Of a stretch of DNA of 64,000 bases, positions 54,223 through 64,000 are shown piece by piece (within the stretch, counting starts at the first letter, position 1; every line of letters starts with the position of its first letter). The notes below the pieces were generated by a model that was not told where the DNA came from, ran no database searches, and saw only the letters and a program-made list of their open reading frames with translations. The stretch lies in the NCBI RefSeq assembly GCF_014656215.1, contig NZ_BNBZ01000004.1, forward strand, positions 1-64,000, read 5' to 3'. Position numbers and translations under genes: made by a program. Source of the DNA: Streptomyces zaomyceticus. Lineage in GTDB: Bacteria > Actinomycetota > Actinomycetes > Streptomycetales > Streptomycetaceae.

Positions 54223-56466
54223 TTGTCAACCGAGGAATTTCGGAAAGAGCAGCAATTCATCACCGATCTCTACACACGACTCGACGACCTGAGGGACCAG
54301 GCGGAGGCCGCCGTCGAGCGGGCCCTGCGCACCCCCGGGGTCGGCGGCAACCAGGGGCGGCTCGAACGCGACGTGCTGGTCGCCGAGCAGTCCGGACTGC
54401 TCGCCGCGTTCAACGCGGGCGAGAGCGGGCTCTGTTTCGGGCGCCTCGTCTTCAAGGACGGGCGCGACCACCACATCGGCCGGCTCGGCATCCGCGAGGA
54501 CGACCCGAACCGCACCCCGCTCGTGGTCGACTGGCGCGCCGAGATCGCCCGACCCTTCTACCTCGCCACCGGGTACGAGCCGATGGGGCTCTCCCGCCGA
54601 CGGCACATCAGCACCCTCGGCCGCACCGTGACCGCGCTCCACGACGAGGTGCTCGACCTCGCCGACGCCACCCGCACCGGGCACGAGAGCCGTGACGCCG
54701 ACGAGGTGCTCCTCGCCGCGCTCGACGCCGCCCGCACCGGCCGGATGCACGACATCGTGCAGACCATCCAGGCCGAACAGGACGCGATCATCCGCTCCCC
54801 GCACCGCGGGGTCCTCGTCGTCGAGGGCGGACCCGGCACCGGAAAGACGGCGGTCGCCCTCCACCGGGCCGCCTACCTCCTCTACGCCCACCGCGAGCAA
54901 CTCGCCAAGCGGGCCGTCCTCATCGTCGGACCCAACCCGGCGTTCCTCGGCTACATCGGCAACGTGCTGCCCTCCCTCGGCGAGACCGGAGTCCTCCTCG
55001 CCACCCCCGCCGAACTGTTCCCCGGCGTCCGCGCCACCGGCACCGACACCCCCCGCGCCGCCGCCGTCAAGGGCTCCGCCGCCATGGCCGGGGCGCTCGC
55101 CGCCGCCGTACGCGACCGGCAACAGGTCCCCGAACGCGGCGAACCGCTGATCGTCCCGCACGACGACGGCGACCTGGTCATCGACTGGGACATGGCGCTG
55201 GAGGCCCGCCACAAGGCCCGCGAGACCGCACTCCCGCACAACCTGGCCCGCCCCTACTTCGTCTTCCGGATCCTGGACGCGCTCGCCGAACAGCTCGCCG
55301 ACCGGATCGGCGCCGACCCCTACGGCGGCCCCAACTTCCTCGGCCCCGACGACATCGCCCTGCTCGCCAAGGGCATCGCCGCCAACCCCGAGGTGTACAC
55401 GGCGATCGGCACGCTCTGGCCCGCGCTCACCCCGCAGGACCTCCTCGCCGACTACCTGGCCGAGCCCACCCACCTCGCCGACGCGGACGCCGCCGAGATC
55501 CGGCGCTCCGGCGGCCCCTGGACCCCCGCCGACGTACCGCTCCTCGACGAGGCCGCCGAACTCCTCGGCGAGGACGACTCGGCCGCCCGCGCCGCCGAGG
55601 AGGCCGAACGGCAGAAGCAGATCCAGTACGCGCAGGGCGTCCTCGACGTCTCCTACGCCTCCCGCACCTACGAGTTCGAGGACAAGGAGGAGCAGGACAA
55701 GGACGCCTCCGAGGTCCTCTCCGCCCACGACATCATCGACGCCGAACGGTTCGCCGAGCGCCACGAGGAGGCCGACCACCGCACCGCCGCCGAGCGCGCG
55801 GCGGCCGACCGGACCTGGGCCTTCGGGCACATCATCGTGGACGAGGCGCAGGAGCTCTCCGCGATGGCCTGGCGGCTCCTCATGCGCCGCAGCCCCAACC
55901 GCTCCATGACCCTGGTCGGCGACCCCGCCCAGACCGGCGACCCGGCGGGCGTCGGTGCCTGGGAAGGGATCCTCGCCCCGTACGTGGAGGGCCGCTGGGA
56001 GCTGGTGCGGCTCGGCGTCAACTACCGGACGCCCGCCGAGATCATGGCGGTCGCGGCCGAGGTGCGACGGGTCGACGACCCGGGGTTCGAGCCGCCGAGC
56101 TCGGTGCGGTCCACCGGCGTGGAGCCCTGGGACCGGACGGTCGACGATCCGGTGAAGGAGACCGCGGACGCGGTGGCGACCGAGCTCCGCGACGAGGGCA
56201 GGATCGCCGTGATCGCCCCGCCGGAACTGCATCCGGACCTGCTCGCCGCCCTGCCGGAGGCCGCCCACGGCCCGGCCCCCGACCTCTCCCGGCCGGTGGT
56301 CCTGCTCGACCCGCGCCAGGCGAAGGGGCTGGAGTTCGACACGGTCCTGGTGGTCGACCCGGAGGGCATCGTCGCCGGTGCCGCGCACGGGACGAACGAC
56401 CTCTACGTGGCGCTGACCCGGGCGACCCAGCGGCTCGGGATCATCCGCTCCGCAGCCCGCACGTGA
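54223..56466 (+). CDS. HelD/HelR-type UvrD-like helicase
   Basis: A 747-residue superfamily-1 ATPase. A coiled-coil N-terminal arm (1-~60) is followed by Walker A GGPGTGKT (202-209), Walker B IIVDEAQE (Asp540), LVGDPAQT, VNYRTPAEI and C-terminal LYVALTRATQRLG. The layout fits actinobacterial HelD/HelR proteins that bind and release RNA polymerase; HelR types confer rifamycin tolerance. Start is TTG 54223 with GGGAG just upstream. I did not recognise a rifamycin-associated element upstream. Its last 26 nt overlap the converging AfsA-like gene. Confidence 0.85.
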   Translation: MSTEEFRKEQQFITDLYTRLDDLRDQAEAAVERALRTPGVGGNQGRLERDVLVAEQSGLLAAFNAGESGLCFGRLVFKDGRDHHIGRLGIREDDPNRTPLVVDWRAEIARPFYLATGYEPMGLSRRRHISTLGRTVTALHDEVLDLADATRTGHESRDADEVLLAALDAARTGRMHDIVQTIQAEQDAIIRSPHRGVLVVEGGPGTGKTAVALHRAAYLLYAHREQLAKRAVLIVGPNPAFLGYIGNVLPSLGETGVLLATPAELFPGVRATGTDTPRAAAVKGSAAMAGALAAAVRDRQQVPERGEPLIVPHDDGDLVIDWDMALEARHKARETALPHNLARPYFVFRILDALAEQLADRIGADPYGGPNFLGPDDIALLAKGIAANPEVYTAIGTLWPALTPQDLLADYLAEPTHLADADAAEIRRSGGPWTPADVPLLDEAAELLGEDDSAARAAEEAERQKQIQYAQGVLDVSYASRTYEFEDKEEQDKDASEVLSAHDIIDAERFAERHEEADHRTAAERAAADRTWAFGHIIVDEAQELSAMAWRLLMRRSPNRSMTLVGDPAQTGDPAGVGAWEGILAPYVEGRWELVRLGVNYRTPAEIMAVAAEVRRVDDPGFEPPSSVRSTGVEPWDRTVDDPVKETADAVATELRDEGRIAVIAPPELHPDLLAALPEAAHGPAPDLSRPVVLLDPRQAKGLEFDTVLVVDPEGIVAGAAHGTNDLYVALTRATQRLGIIRSAART

Positions 56467-57346
56467 AGAGCCGCTCGCCGTCCTGGTGACCGACGACCTC
56501 GAACGCCCCCGCCGTGCTCCCGGGTGTCGCCCGGAGCAGGCAGGGGCCGCCGTCGAACTCGGCGTACCGGTCGAAGACGACCCACAGGGCGGCCGGCAGA
56601 TAGGGCCGGGGCCAGACGGCGGCGGAGGCGGCCTGCCGGGCGGCCTCCAGGAAGAGCATCCCCGGTATGTGGTCGTTGGGCCGCTGGAAGAGGGTGGGGT
56701 GACCGGTGTCGACGACCAGTTCCCACACCCCCTCCCGGCCGCTCGGGGCGAGCAGGACGTCGTCGGCCCTGTCCCGCCCGGTGAGCGGCGCCGGGGCCCG
56801 GCGGATCCAGGGGGCCGGGCGGACCGCACCGGCCTCGACGTGCCCGCGGCGGAGTCTGCGGTAGGCGGCGGGTCCGGCGAACCGGGCGCGGGCGGCGCCG
56901 GTCGCGACCACCCGCGCCACCCGGCGCACGGTCCACTCGACCCGCATGTCGGACAGCTGGCCGCCCCGGGAGAGGAGTTCGGCGAAGCGGACCTCGATGT
57001 CCGCCTCCTCGCCGGCCACCGCGAGGCCCGCCGGGTCGCAGGACAGGGAGATCTCGCCCAGCAGGATGTGCCGGTCCAGCGGCAGCCCGTGGGCCGCGTG
57101 CAGCAGCGCCATCGTGGACTGCCGCAGCGTCTCGACGACAAGCAGCGGGTCGTGACACAGCTCCTCACCCCGGCGGACCGGGGTGAAGAACGGGTGATCG
57201 GTGGGCCAGGCGGCCCGCACCGCGAAGCGGTCCTTCCCGTCGAGCGGTCGCCACTCGACGGGGAAGGTGTCCTCGCTGCGCACCCGATGGCACAGCTGCG
57301 GCGACAGGGGCCGCTCCACGGTGTCCTGCATGGTGTCCCCACTCAT
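56441..57346 (-). CDS. AfsA/ScbA-family gamma-butyrolactone synthase-like
   Basis: A 301-residue protein with two AfsA hot-dog repeats: residues ~50-125 (HPFFTPVRRGEELCHDPLLVVETLRQ, HILLGEIS) and ~205-290 (HPTLFQRPNDHIPGMLFLEAARQAA). AfsA-type enzymes condense a beta-ketoacyl-thioester with dihydroxyacetone phosphate to start A-factor/SCB hormone synthesis. No ArpA/ScbR-type receptor gene lies nearby, so this copy is solitary. ATG 57346 has only a weak ribosome site. The 3' end overlaps the helicase gene by 26 nt on the opposite strand. Confidence 0.85.
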   Translation of the reverse strand: MSGDTMQDTVERPLSPQLCHRVRSEDTFPVEWRPLDGKDRFAVRAAWPTDHPFFTPVRRGEELCHDPLLVVETLRQSTMALLHAAHGLPLDRHILLGEISLSCDPAGLAVAGEEADIEVRFAELLSRGGQLSDMRVEWTVRRVARVVATGAARARFAGPAAYRRLRRGHVEAGAVRPAPWIRRAPAPLTGRDRADDVLLAPSGREGVWELVVDTGHPTLFQRPNDHIPGMLFLEAARQAASAAVWPRPYLPAALWVVFDRYAEFDGGPCLLRATPGSTAGAFEVVGHQDGERLFTCGLRSG

Positions 57347-57512
57347 CTGGACCTGTCGGCCTGATCCGGAGTGCGAAGATAGCCGAACAACGAGCGGGAT
57401 GCCCGAACGAGTGAACCATCAACTGATCGAGCGTCAATTATCGGACAGGTAGAGTCCTTTACCGGCGGGTAGCGCACGTCCTGTCCCCTCGGGGCGCCGC
57501 TCCCCGGGGCGC

Positions 57513-59813
57513 TCAGGCGGGCCGCAGCCAGACCGTCGCCAGGGGCGGCAGAGTCATCCGGACGCTGGACGTCCGCCCGTGGTGCGGCACCGACTCCGTC
57601 TTGACCGGTTCGCGCCCCACCACGTCCCCGCCGCCGTACCGGCCGGCGTCCGTGTTCAGGACCTCCGCCCACGCCACCACCGACTCCGGCACACCGAGCC
57701 GGTAGTCGTGCCGTACGACCGGCGAGAAGTTCGACACCGCGAGCAGCGGCGAGCCGAACGCGTCGAAACGGAGGAAGGCGAAGACGTTGTCCTCGGCCGC
57801 GTCCCCGACCACCCACTGGAAGCCCTCCGGGGCGGTGTCCCGCTCCCAGAGCGACGGCGTCGCCTGGTAGACCGTGTTCAGGTCCCGGACGAGATCCCGC
57901 ACCCCCCGGTGGTCCGGCTCCGCCCCGTACGCCGGATCCAGCAGCCACCAGTCGGGCCCGTGATCCGCCGACCACTCCGCGCCCTGGGCGAACTCCTGAC
58001 CCATGTAGAGCAGCTGCTTGCCGGGATGGGCCCACATGAAGCCCAGATAGGCGCGGTGGTTGGCGCGCTGCTGCCACCAGTCGCCCGGCATCTTCGACAC
58101 CAGGGCCCGCTTGCCGTGCACCACCTCGTCGTGGGAGATCGGCAGGATGTAGTTCTCGCTGTACGCGTACACCATCGAGAAGGTCATCTCGTGGTGGTGG
58201 TACTTGCGGTGCACCGGCTCCTTCTGCACGTACTCCAGCGAGTCGTGCATCCAGCCCATGTTCCACTTCATGCCGAAGCCCAGACCGCCGAAGCCGCCCG
58301 GCCCCACCTGGTCCGTCGCGCGCGTCACCCCGTCCCAGGCGGTCGACTCCTCCGCGAAGGTCACGATCCCCGGGCAGCGCCGGTACACCGTCGCGTTCAT
58401 CTCCTGGAGGAAGGCCACCGCGTCCAGGTTCTCCCGGCCGCCGAACTCGTTGGGGAGCCACTCGCCGTGCTCCCGCGAGTAGTCCAGGTAGAGCATCGAG
58501 GCCACCGCGTCCACCCGCAGCCCGTCGATGTGGAACTCCTGGCACCAGTACACGGCGTTCGCCACCAGGAAGTTCCGCACCTCCTTGCGGCCGTAGTCGA
58601 ACTCCAGGGTCCCCCAGTCGGGGTGGTGCGACCGGCGCGGGTCCTCGTGCTCGTACAGCGGACGCCCGTCGAACTCCGCCAGCGCCCAGTCGTCCTTCGG
58701 GAAGTGCGCCGGGACCCAGTCCATCAGGACCCCGATCCCCGCCGCGTGCAGCGCGTCGACCAGGAACTTGAAGTCGTCCGGCGTGCCCATCCGGGCCGTC
58801 GGCGCGTAGAACCCCGTCACCTGGTAGCCCCACGAGCCGCCGAAGGGATGCTCGGTGACCGGCATCAGCTCCACATGCGTGAAGCCGAGGTCGCGGACGT
58901 ACGCGGGCAGCTGCTCGGCCAGCTGGCGGTACGAGAGCCCCGGCCGCCAGGACGGCAGGTGGACCTCGTACACCGAGAGCGGCGCCTCGTGGTGCGGCCG
59001 GGCCCCCCGGCGCGCCATCCACTCCTGGTCGTCCCAGGTGTAGTGCGACTCGGTGACGATCGACGCGGTGTTCGGCGGGCACTCGGTACGGCGGGCCATC
59101 GGGTCCGCGCGGACGGTGTGCGTCCCGTCCGGCCGCGTGATGTCGTACTTGTACAGCGCGCCCTCGCCGACCCCCGGCACGAACAGCTCCCACACGCCCG
59201 TCGAACCCAGGGAGCGCATCGGCAGCCCCGTGCCGTCCCAGTGCGTGAAGTCACCGGTGACCCGCACCCCGCGCGCGTTCGGCGCCCAGACCGCGAAGCG
59301 GGTGCCGGACACGCCCCCGTGGGTCATGACCCGGGAGCCGAGCGCCGTCCACAGCTCCTCGTGCCGGCCCTCGCCGATCAGATGCAGATCCAGCTCGCCG
59401 AGGGAGGGCAGAAAGCGGTACGGGTCCTGCACGGCGAGCTCGTCGGGCCCGTCGTAGCGGACACTCAGCTCGTACGCCGGGACCTTGCGGAGCAACGGCA
59501 GCAGCGCCGAGAACAGCCCGTCGCCGTCGTCCCGGAGCGGGACGCGCCTGCCCTTGCTGACGACGGTGACCTCCTTCGCCCACGGGCGCAGCACCCGGAC
59601 CACCACACCGCCCCGCACCGGATGAGCTCCGAGCACGCCGTGCGGATCGTGGTGCTCCCCGGCGAGCAGCCGGGCCCGGTCGCCCGGATCGAGCGGGGGC
59701 GCCTGCCGCGGTGGCGCGGCGGCCTTGGGGGCCTTCGAAGCCTTGGGGGCCTTGGAGGCCTTCGGGTCCTTCGTGGTGCTGCGGGCCGACTTGCCTGCGG
59801 GGCGGGCGGTCAC
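57513..59813 (-). CDS. glgB: 1,4-alpha-glucan branching enzyme
   Basis: A 766-residue GH13 enzyme introducing alpha-1,6 branches. A Lys/Ala/Pro low-complexity head with SKAPKA repeats (residues ~10-35) precedes the family N-domain ([10 protein letters not shown]), CBM48 ([19 protein letters not shown]) and the catalytic barrel ([10 protein letters not shown] nucleophile Asp, TFAEEST acid Glu, [11 protein letters not shown]sp). In actinobacteria it works with GlgE to build branched alpha-glucan from maltose-1-phosphate. GTG 59813 follows AGGAGG. Last of the glgE-treS-pep2-glgB set, separated from pep2 by an unusual 564-bp gap. Confidence 0.95.
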   Translation of the reverse strand: MTARPAGKSARSTTKDPKASKAPKASKAPKAAAPPRQAPPLDPGDRARLLAGEHHDPHGVLGAHPVRGGVVVRVLRPWAKEVTVVSKGRRVPLRDDGDGLFSALLPLLRKVPAYELSVRYDGPDELAVQDPYRFLPSLGELDLHLIGEGRHEELWTALGSRVMTHGGVSGTRFAVWAPNARGVRVTGDFTHWDGTGLPMRSLGSTGVWELFVPGVGEGALYKYDITRPDGTHTVRADPMARRTECPPNTASIVTESHYTWDDQEWMARRGARPHHEAPLSVYEVHLPSWRPGLSYRQLAEQLPAYVRDLGFTHVELMPVTEHPFGGSWGYQVTGFYAPTARMGTPDDFKFLVDALHAAGIGVLMDWVPAHFPKDDWALAEFDGRPLYEHEDPRRSHHPDWGTLEFDYGRKEVRNFLVANAVYWCQEFHIDGLRVDAVASMLYLDYSREHGEWLPNEFGGRENLDAVAFLQEMNATVYRRCPGIVTFAEESTAWDGVTRATDQVGPGGFGGLGFGMKWNMGWMHDSLEYVQKEPVHRKYHHHEMTFSMVYAYSENYILPISHDEVVHGKRALVSKMPGDWWQQRANHRAYLGFMWAHPGKQLLYMGQEFAQGAEWSADHGPDWWLLDPAYGAEPDHRGVRDLVRDLNTVYQATPSLWERDTAPEGFQWVVGDAAEDNVFAFLRFDAFGSPLLAVSNFSPVVRHDYRLGVPESVVAWAEVLNTDAGRYGGGDVVGREPVKTESVPHHGRTSSVRMTLPPLATVWLRPA

Positions 59814-59994
59814 CGGGATGCCTCCTGAGGAGTACGGGGGTACGGGGTACGGGTTTGCGGGGGTACTGCTGCGCAACGGTGGGGCGTGGGGACGGGACAC
59901 TCGGCCGAACGGGCGGCGGCTGCGGTTCCCGCAGGCGGGACCCCCGAACGCACCCCGCGGACTGAGCCGAACGGGGGCCACCGCGCCCCCGCCC

Positions 59995-60210
59995 ACCCGC
60001 GTTGTGGGCATACGTTCCGCAGGGGCGGAACGGGTGGGCACAACGGACGTCGCCCCTGCCGGGCGCTCAGGCTTCCGGGCCTGGACCCGCACCCGTTGTG
60101 CGGCGCACTGGTGGTGCGGGTCAAGGCCCAGGGGGCGGACGCGCCGCCAAGGGCGCCGTCCCGTGTGCCCACCCGTCCCGCCCCAGCGGGACGATTGCCC
60201 ACACGGCGGG
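59995..60210. repeat. ~215-bp near-perfect palindromic element
   Basis: Outer arms (~50 bp, 59995-60044 and 60161-60210) are inverted copies with few mismatches; each contains GTGGGCA...GGGCGG-ACGGGTGGGCACA. An inner stem pairs GGGCCTGGACCCGCACC (60077) with GGTGCGGGTCAAGGCCC. Intermediate segments also pair. The whole unit could extrude as a cruciform or be a MITE-like or repeated intergenic element. From memory similar sequences recur between Streptomyces genes. Confidence 0.8.
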
Positions 60211-60330
60211 TGGGCAACGCCCGGCGGGTGCGCCGGCGCACGTGGGGTGGGCAACGCCCGGCGGGGTGCGGTGCGCGTGGTGTGGGGCGACGTCCGGTGG
60301 GCGCGCGGGGTGGGTGACGCCCGGCCGGCT
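60209..60330. repeat. Degenerate ~37-bp tandem array
   Basis: GGTGGGCAACGCCCGGCGGG begins at 60209 and 60246; weaker copies start near 60281 and 60309. Spacing falls from 37 to 28 bp. It directly abuts the palindromic element. Confidence 0.65.
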
Positions 60331-60377
60331 TGTGGGGCGCGGTCGCGTGGGGGCGCGGGCTCGGGTGGGGTGGGGGG

Positions 60378-61727
60378 TCATCGGGGGGTCGACAGGCGTT
60401 CGATGGCGGACATCGGCACCGGCAGCCAGTCGGGCCGGTGCCGCGCCTCGTACACGACCTCGTACACCGCCTTGTCCGTCTCGTAGGCGCGCAGCAGCGC
60501 CGGGTCCGTGCGTGGATCCGTCCCGGCCGCCTCCGCGTACCCCGTGCAGTAGGCCGCCCGGCACCGCGCGGCCCAGTCCGCGTTCCAGGGCCGGTGCGTT
60601 CGGGCCGCGTAGTCGAAGGAGCGGAGCATGCCGGCGACGTCGCGGACGGTGGGCTGGGGGCTCCGCCGCTCGTCGAGCGGCTTCGCCGGCTCTCCCTCGA
60701 AGTCGATGACGGCCCAGCCGCCGTCGGAGCCCCGCAGGGTCTGTCCGAGGTGCAGATCGCCGTGGATGCGCTGGACCGCGCTCCCGCCGTCCGCCCCGCT
60801 CGCCGCCGCGAAGACCGCGCGGAGACCGGGGACGTACGGCATGAGCGCCGGGACGGCCTGGGCGGCCGCGTGCAGCCGCCGGTCCATCGCCGCCGCCAGT
60901 TGCTCGGTCTCGGACCGCTGCAGCCTCCGGGTCGGCAGCGCCTCCGCGAGGGCCAGGTGGACCTCGGCCGTGGCCCGACCCAGTGCCCGCGCCTCGGCGG
61001 TGAACTCCCGTCCGTCGGCGAGTGCGTCGAGGGCGAGCCGCCATCCGTCACGGGAGTTCCGCAGATAGGGCTGGAGGACGCCGAGGGTGGAGGCTCCGGA
61101 CTCGAACCAGGCGACCGGGGCGGGGACCCGGGCGCAGCCGGCCCCCGCGAGGGCGAGGGGCAGCTCCAGGTCGGGGTTGGCGCCCGGGCTGACCCGTCTG
61201 AAGATCTTCAGGATGAACGAATCTCCATAGACCAGGGAGGAGTTGGACTGCTCGGCGTCGAGCATGCGGGGGGCCAGTGCGGGCGGCAGCGCCGTCGTGG
61301 CGTGGAAGCGCAGGGGGCCGGTCCGGCCCGGGGTGCGCAGCCGCTCGTAGAGGAGGCCGGCGAGCCGCGGGTCGCGCAGCCCTTCGTACACGGCACGTCC
61401 GGCGAGCGGCCCCTGCCGGATCCGCCCGATCAGGGCGGGGGCGAGGCGGGGCGGGAGCTGGGTCCTCACGCCCAGGAGCAGTTGGTAGCAGTCGGCGGGT
61501 GTCCCGGCCGGGCGTCCCGGCTGTTCGACCCGCACGAGCAGATGGAGGAGACCGGGTCCCGGGCCGTCCAGGGGCAGCAGCTCGGTGGCCGCTTCCAGAG
61601 TGAATCCCGTGACCCGGCGGCCCTTGCCCGCGAACCAGCGCTGCCGGGGCAGCCATTCGTGGAGCAGGGGGGTGAGGGACGGGAGGAGGGCGTCCGGGGC
61701 CCGGGTGGTGGATGCGGTCTCCGGCAT
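60378..61727 (-). CDS. pep2: Maltokinase (Pep2/Mak)
   Basis: A 449-residue kinase phosphorylating maltose to maltose-1-phosphate, the GlgE donor. Shows WLPRQRWFAGKGR near the N-terminus, RIHGDLHLGQTL (catalytic Asp of the aminoglycoside-kinase-like fold) and VIDFEGEPAKPL (metal Asp). In many actinobacteria it is fused or complexed to TreS; here it is a separate gene 235 bp downstream of treS. AAAGGAC precedes ATG 61727. Confidence 0.93.
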   Translation of the reverse strand: MPETASTTRAPDALLPSLTPLLHEWLPRQRWFAGKGRRVTGFTLEAATELLPLDGPGPGLLHLLVRVEQPGRPAGTPADCYQLLLGVRTQLPPRLAPALIGRIRQGPLAGRAVYEGLRDPRLAGLLYERLRTPGRTGPLRFHATTALPPALAPRMLDAEQSNSSLVYGDSFILKIFRRVSPGANPDLELPLALAGAGCARVPAPVAWFESGASTLGVLQPYLRNSRDGWRLALDALADGREFTAEARALGRATAEVHLALAEALPTRRLQRSETEQLAAAMDRRLHAAAQAVPALMPYVPGLRAVFAAASGADGGSAVQRIHGDLHLGQTLRGSDGGWAVIDFEGEPAKPLDERRSPQPTVRDVAGMLRSFDYAARTHRPWNADWAARCRAAYCTGYAEAAGTDPRTDPALLRAYETDKAVYEVVYEARHRPDWLPVPMSAIERLSTPR

Positions 61728-61909
61728 GGCATCGCGTCCTTTCCCCGGGGCGCGCAGTTGGCTGTCGTATACGTTCAAATGCGCAGAGTGTCCCGGATGG
61801 CGGCAGGGGCTGTCCGGATGTGCGGGACGTGTCGGAGGGGGAAGATCCGTATGGGCCCGGCAAGAAGGCCCGTATGGACCTGAATCGTGTGTGGTTCACA
61901 GTGCCCAGA

Positions 61910-61934
61910 GTGGGACGGGAGGAAACCGTCCCAC
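61910..61934. terminator. Hairpin between treS and pep2
   Basis: GTGGGACGG-N7-CCGTCCCAC. A smaller hairpin (CTGACCG/CGGTCAG, ~61951-61965) overlaps the treS stop. pep2 may therefore have its own promoter or be reached by read-through. Confidence 0.65.
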
Positions 61935-61961
61935 CCCGGACGAATCCGAACTGACCGTCGG

Positions 61962-63652
<1,691 letters not shown>

Positions 63653-63656
<4 letters not shown>

Positions 63657-64000
63657 GAGGTGGGTGACCCTCCGGTCTGCGGGGACGGTCGCAGGACGAG
63701 GACGTGCGCGGGTGTGACACCCGGCTCCAGACGCACGTAACTGGCCCTGCCCCAGTGATAGGTCTCGCCGGTGAGCTCGTCGCGCACCGGCACGGTCTCG
63801 TGCCAGTCGAGGCCGAGTTCCGGCATGTTCAACGAGAGTGAAGCCTCCTGGGTGTGGTGCGGGTCGAGGTTGACGACCACCAGAACGATGTTCGAACCCG
63901 TTCGCTTGCTGTACGCGATCACCTGCGCGTTGTCGGTCTCGTGGAAGGTGATGTTCCGCAGCCTGCGGAGTGCCGGGTGACGGCGCCTGATCCGGTTCAG
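63653..64000 (-). CDS. glgE: GlgE maltosyltransferase, C-terminal part
   Basis: 115 residues of the C-terminus are present; the 5' part lies beyond the window. The segment [24 protein letters not shown] followed by [21 protein letters not shown] matches GlgE, alpha-1,4-glucan:maltose-1-phosphate maltosyltransferase. The catalytic domain is not visible. The ATGA overlap with treS implies a glgE-treS operon. Confidence 0.92.

Larger units (their letters stand above)
59814..60377. other. Repeat-filled gap between pep2 and glgB
   Basis: 564 bp without a credible gene. From left: the glgB ribosome site, short GCCGAACGGG repeats (59915, 59975), a long palindromic element (59995-60210) and a degenerate tandem array (60209-60330). 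The many open frames here have no ribosome sites and no recognisable products. Confidence 0.8.

Noticed and set aside
55800..59800. Gamma-butyrolactone receptor gene near the AfsA homologue
   Set aside because: Neighbouring genes are a helicase and glgB; no TetR/ArpA-type reading frame is present here.
59886..60486. Several open frames in the glgB-pep2 gap
   Set aside because: No ribosome sites, low-complexity products, and they follow the palindromic element and tandem array rather than codon structure.

Overview
The window is very GC-rich chromosomal DNA from a filamentous actinomycete, almost certainly a Streptomyces. Evidence: G/C-biased third codon positions, frequent GTG (and one TTG) starts, polar-growth cytoskeleton genes scy and filP, and gene families and order typical of the genus. 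From memory, the order nucS ... filP-scy-mce-acetyltransferase-meaB ... icmA ... thioredoxin ... pyk-ackA-pta-pfkA ... glgB-pep2-treS-glgE follows the S. coelicolor SCO5388-SCO5443 interval. I could not check this by search.

Layout. 1-7.2 kb: mismatch-repair nuclease NucS, a SCO5389-type protein, an LLM oxidoreductase, a small Cys/His protein and two tandem ABC exporters. 7.2-12.8 kb: filP and scy; Scy carries a recent 273-bp tandem repeat expansion. 12.9-15.8 kb: methylmalonyl-CoA epimerase, thiolase and MeaB. 15.9-19.4 kb: a MarR regulator, three tandem AIM24 genes, a DUF3817 membrane protein and a thiamine-binding protein. 19.4-21.7 kb: an SRPBCC-DUF4166-TetR operon behind two matching operators. 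21.7-26.7 kb: a cslA/glxA-type pair (glycan synthase plus copper radical oxidase) facing a GH6 lipoprotein. 26.7-32.6 kb: ArsR, MFS, MarR, a second DUF3817, an icmA-type acyl-CoA mutase behind a perfect operator palindrome, and TetR. 32.9-37.2 kb: a thioredoxin-TPR protein with a structured leader, then a DUF6230-DUF6114-secreted protein cassette.

37.3-43.6 kb is a central carbon node: pyk, pta-ackA and, divergently, pfkA, with the two promoter regions overlapping. 43.9-50.7 kb: an HTH-membrane-sensor fusion, a tyrosine phosphatase, a double-HTH XRE protein and a CitA/DcuS-type two-component system divergent from a DctA dicarboxylate transporter. 50.8-57.3 kb: aldo/keto reductase plus epimerase divergent from an Lrp regulator, a MerR-thioredoxin operon, a HelD/HelR-type helicase and an AfsA/ScbA-family gamma-butyrolactone synthase with no receptor gene nearby. 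57.5-64 kb: glgB, pep2, treS and the 3' end of glgE, the GlgE alpha-glucan/trehalose pathway.

Functional threads: acyl-CoA mutase metabolism (mce, meaB, icmA, thiolase), acetyl-phosphate/pyruvate metabolism, trehalose/glycogen metabolism, hyphal tip growth (scy, filP, cslA/glxA) and many small regulators. At least eight genes look leaderless, with a TANNNT -10 box 6-8 nt before the start codon. The most unusual non-coding object is a ~215-bp near-perfect palindromic element followed by a degenerate tandem array in the glgB-pep2 gap (59814-60377). No rRNA, tRNA, CRISPR array, transposase or prophage gene was seen.
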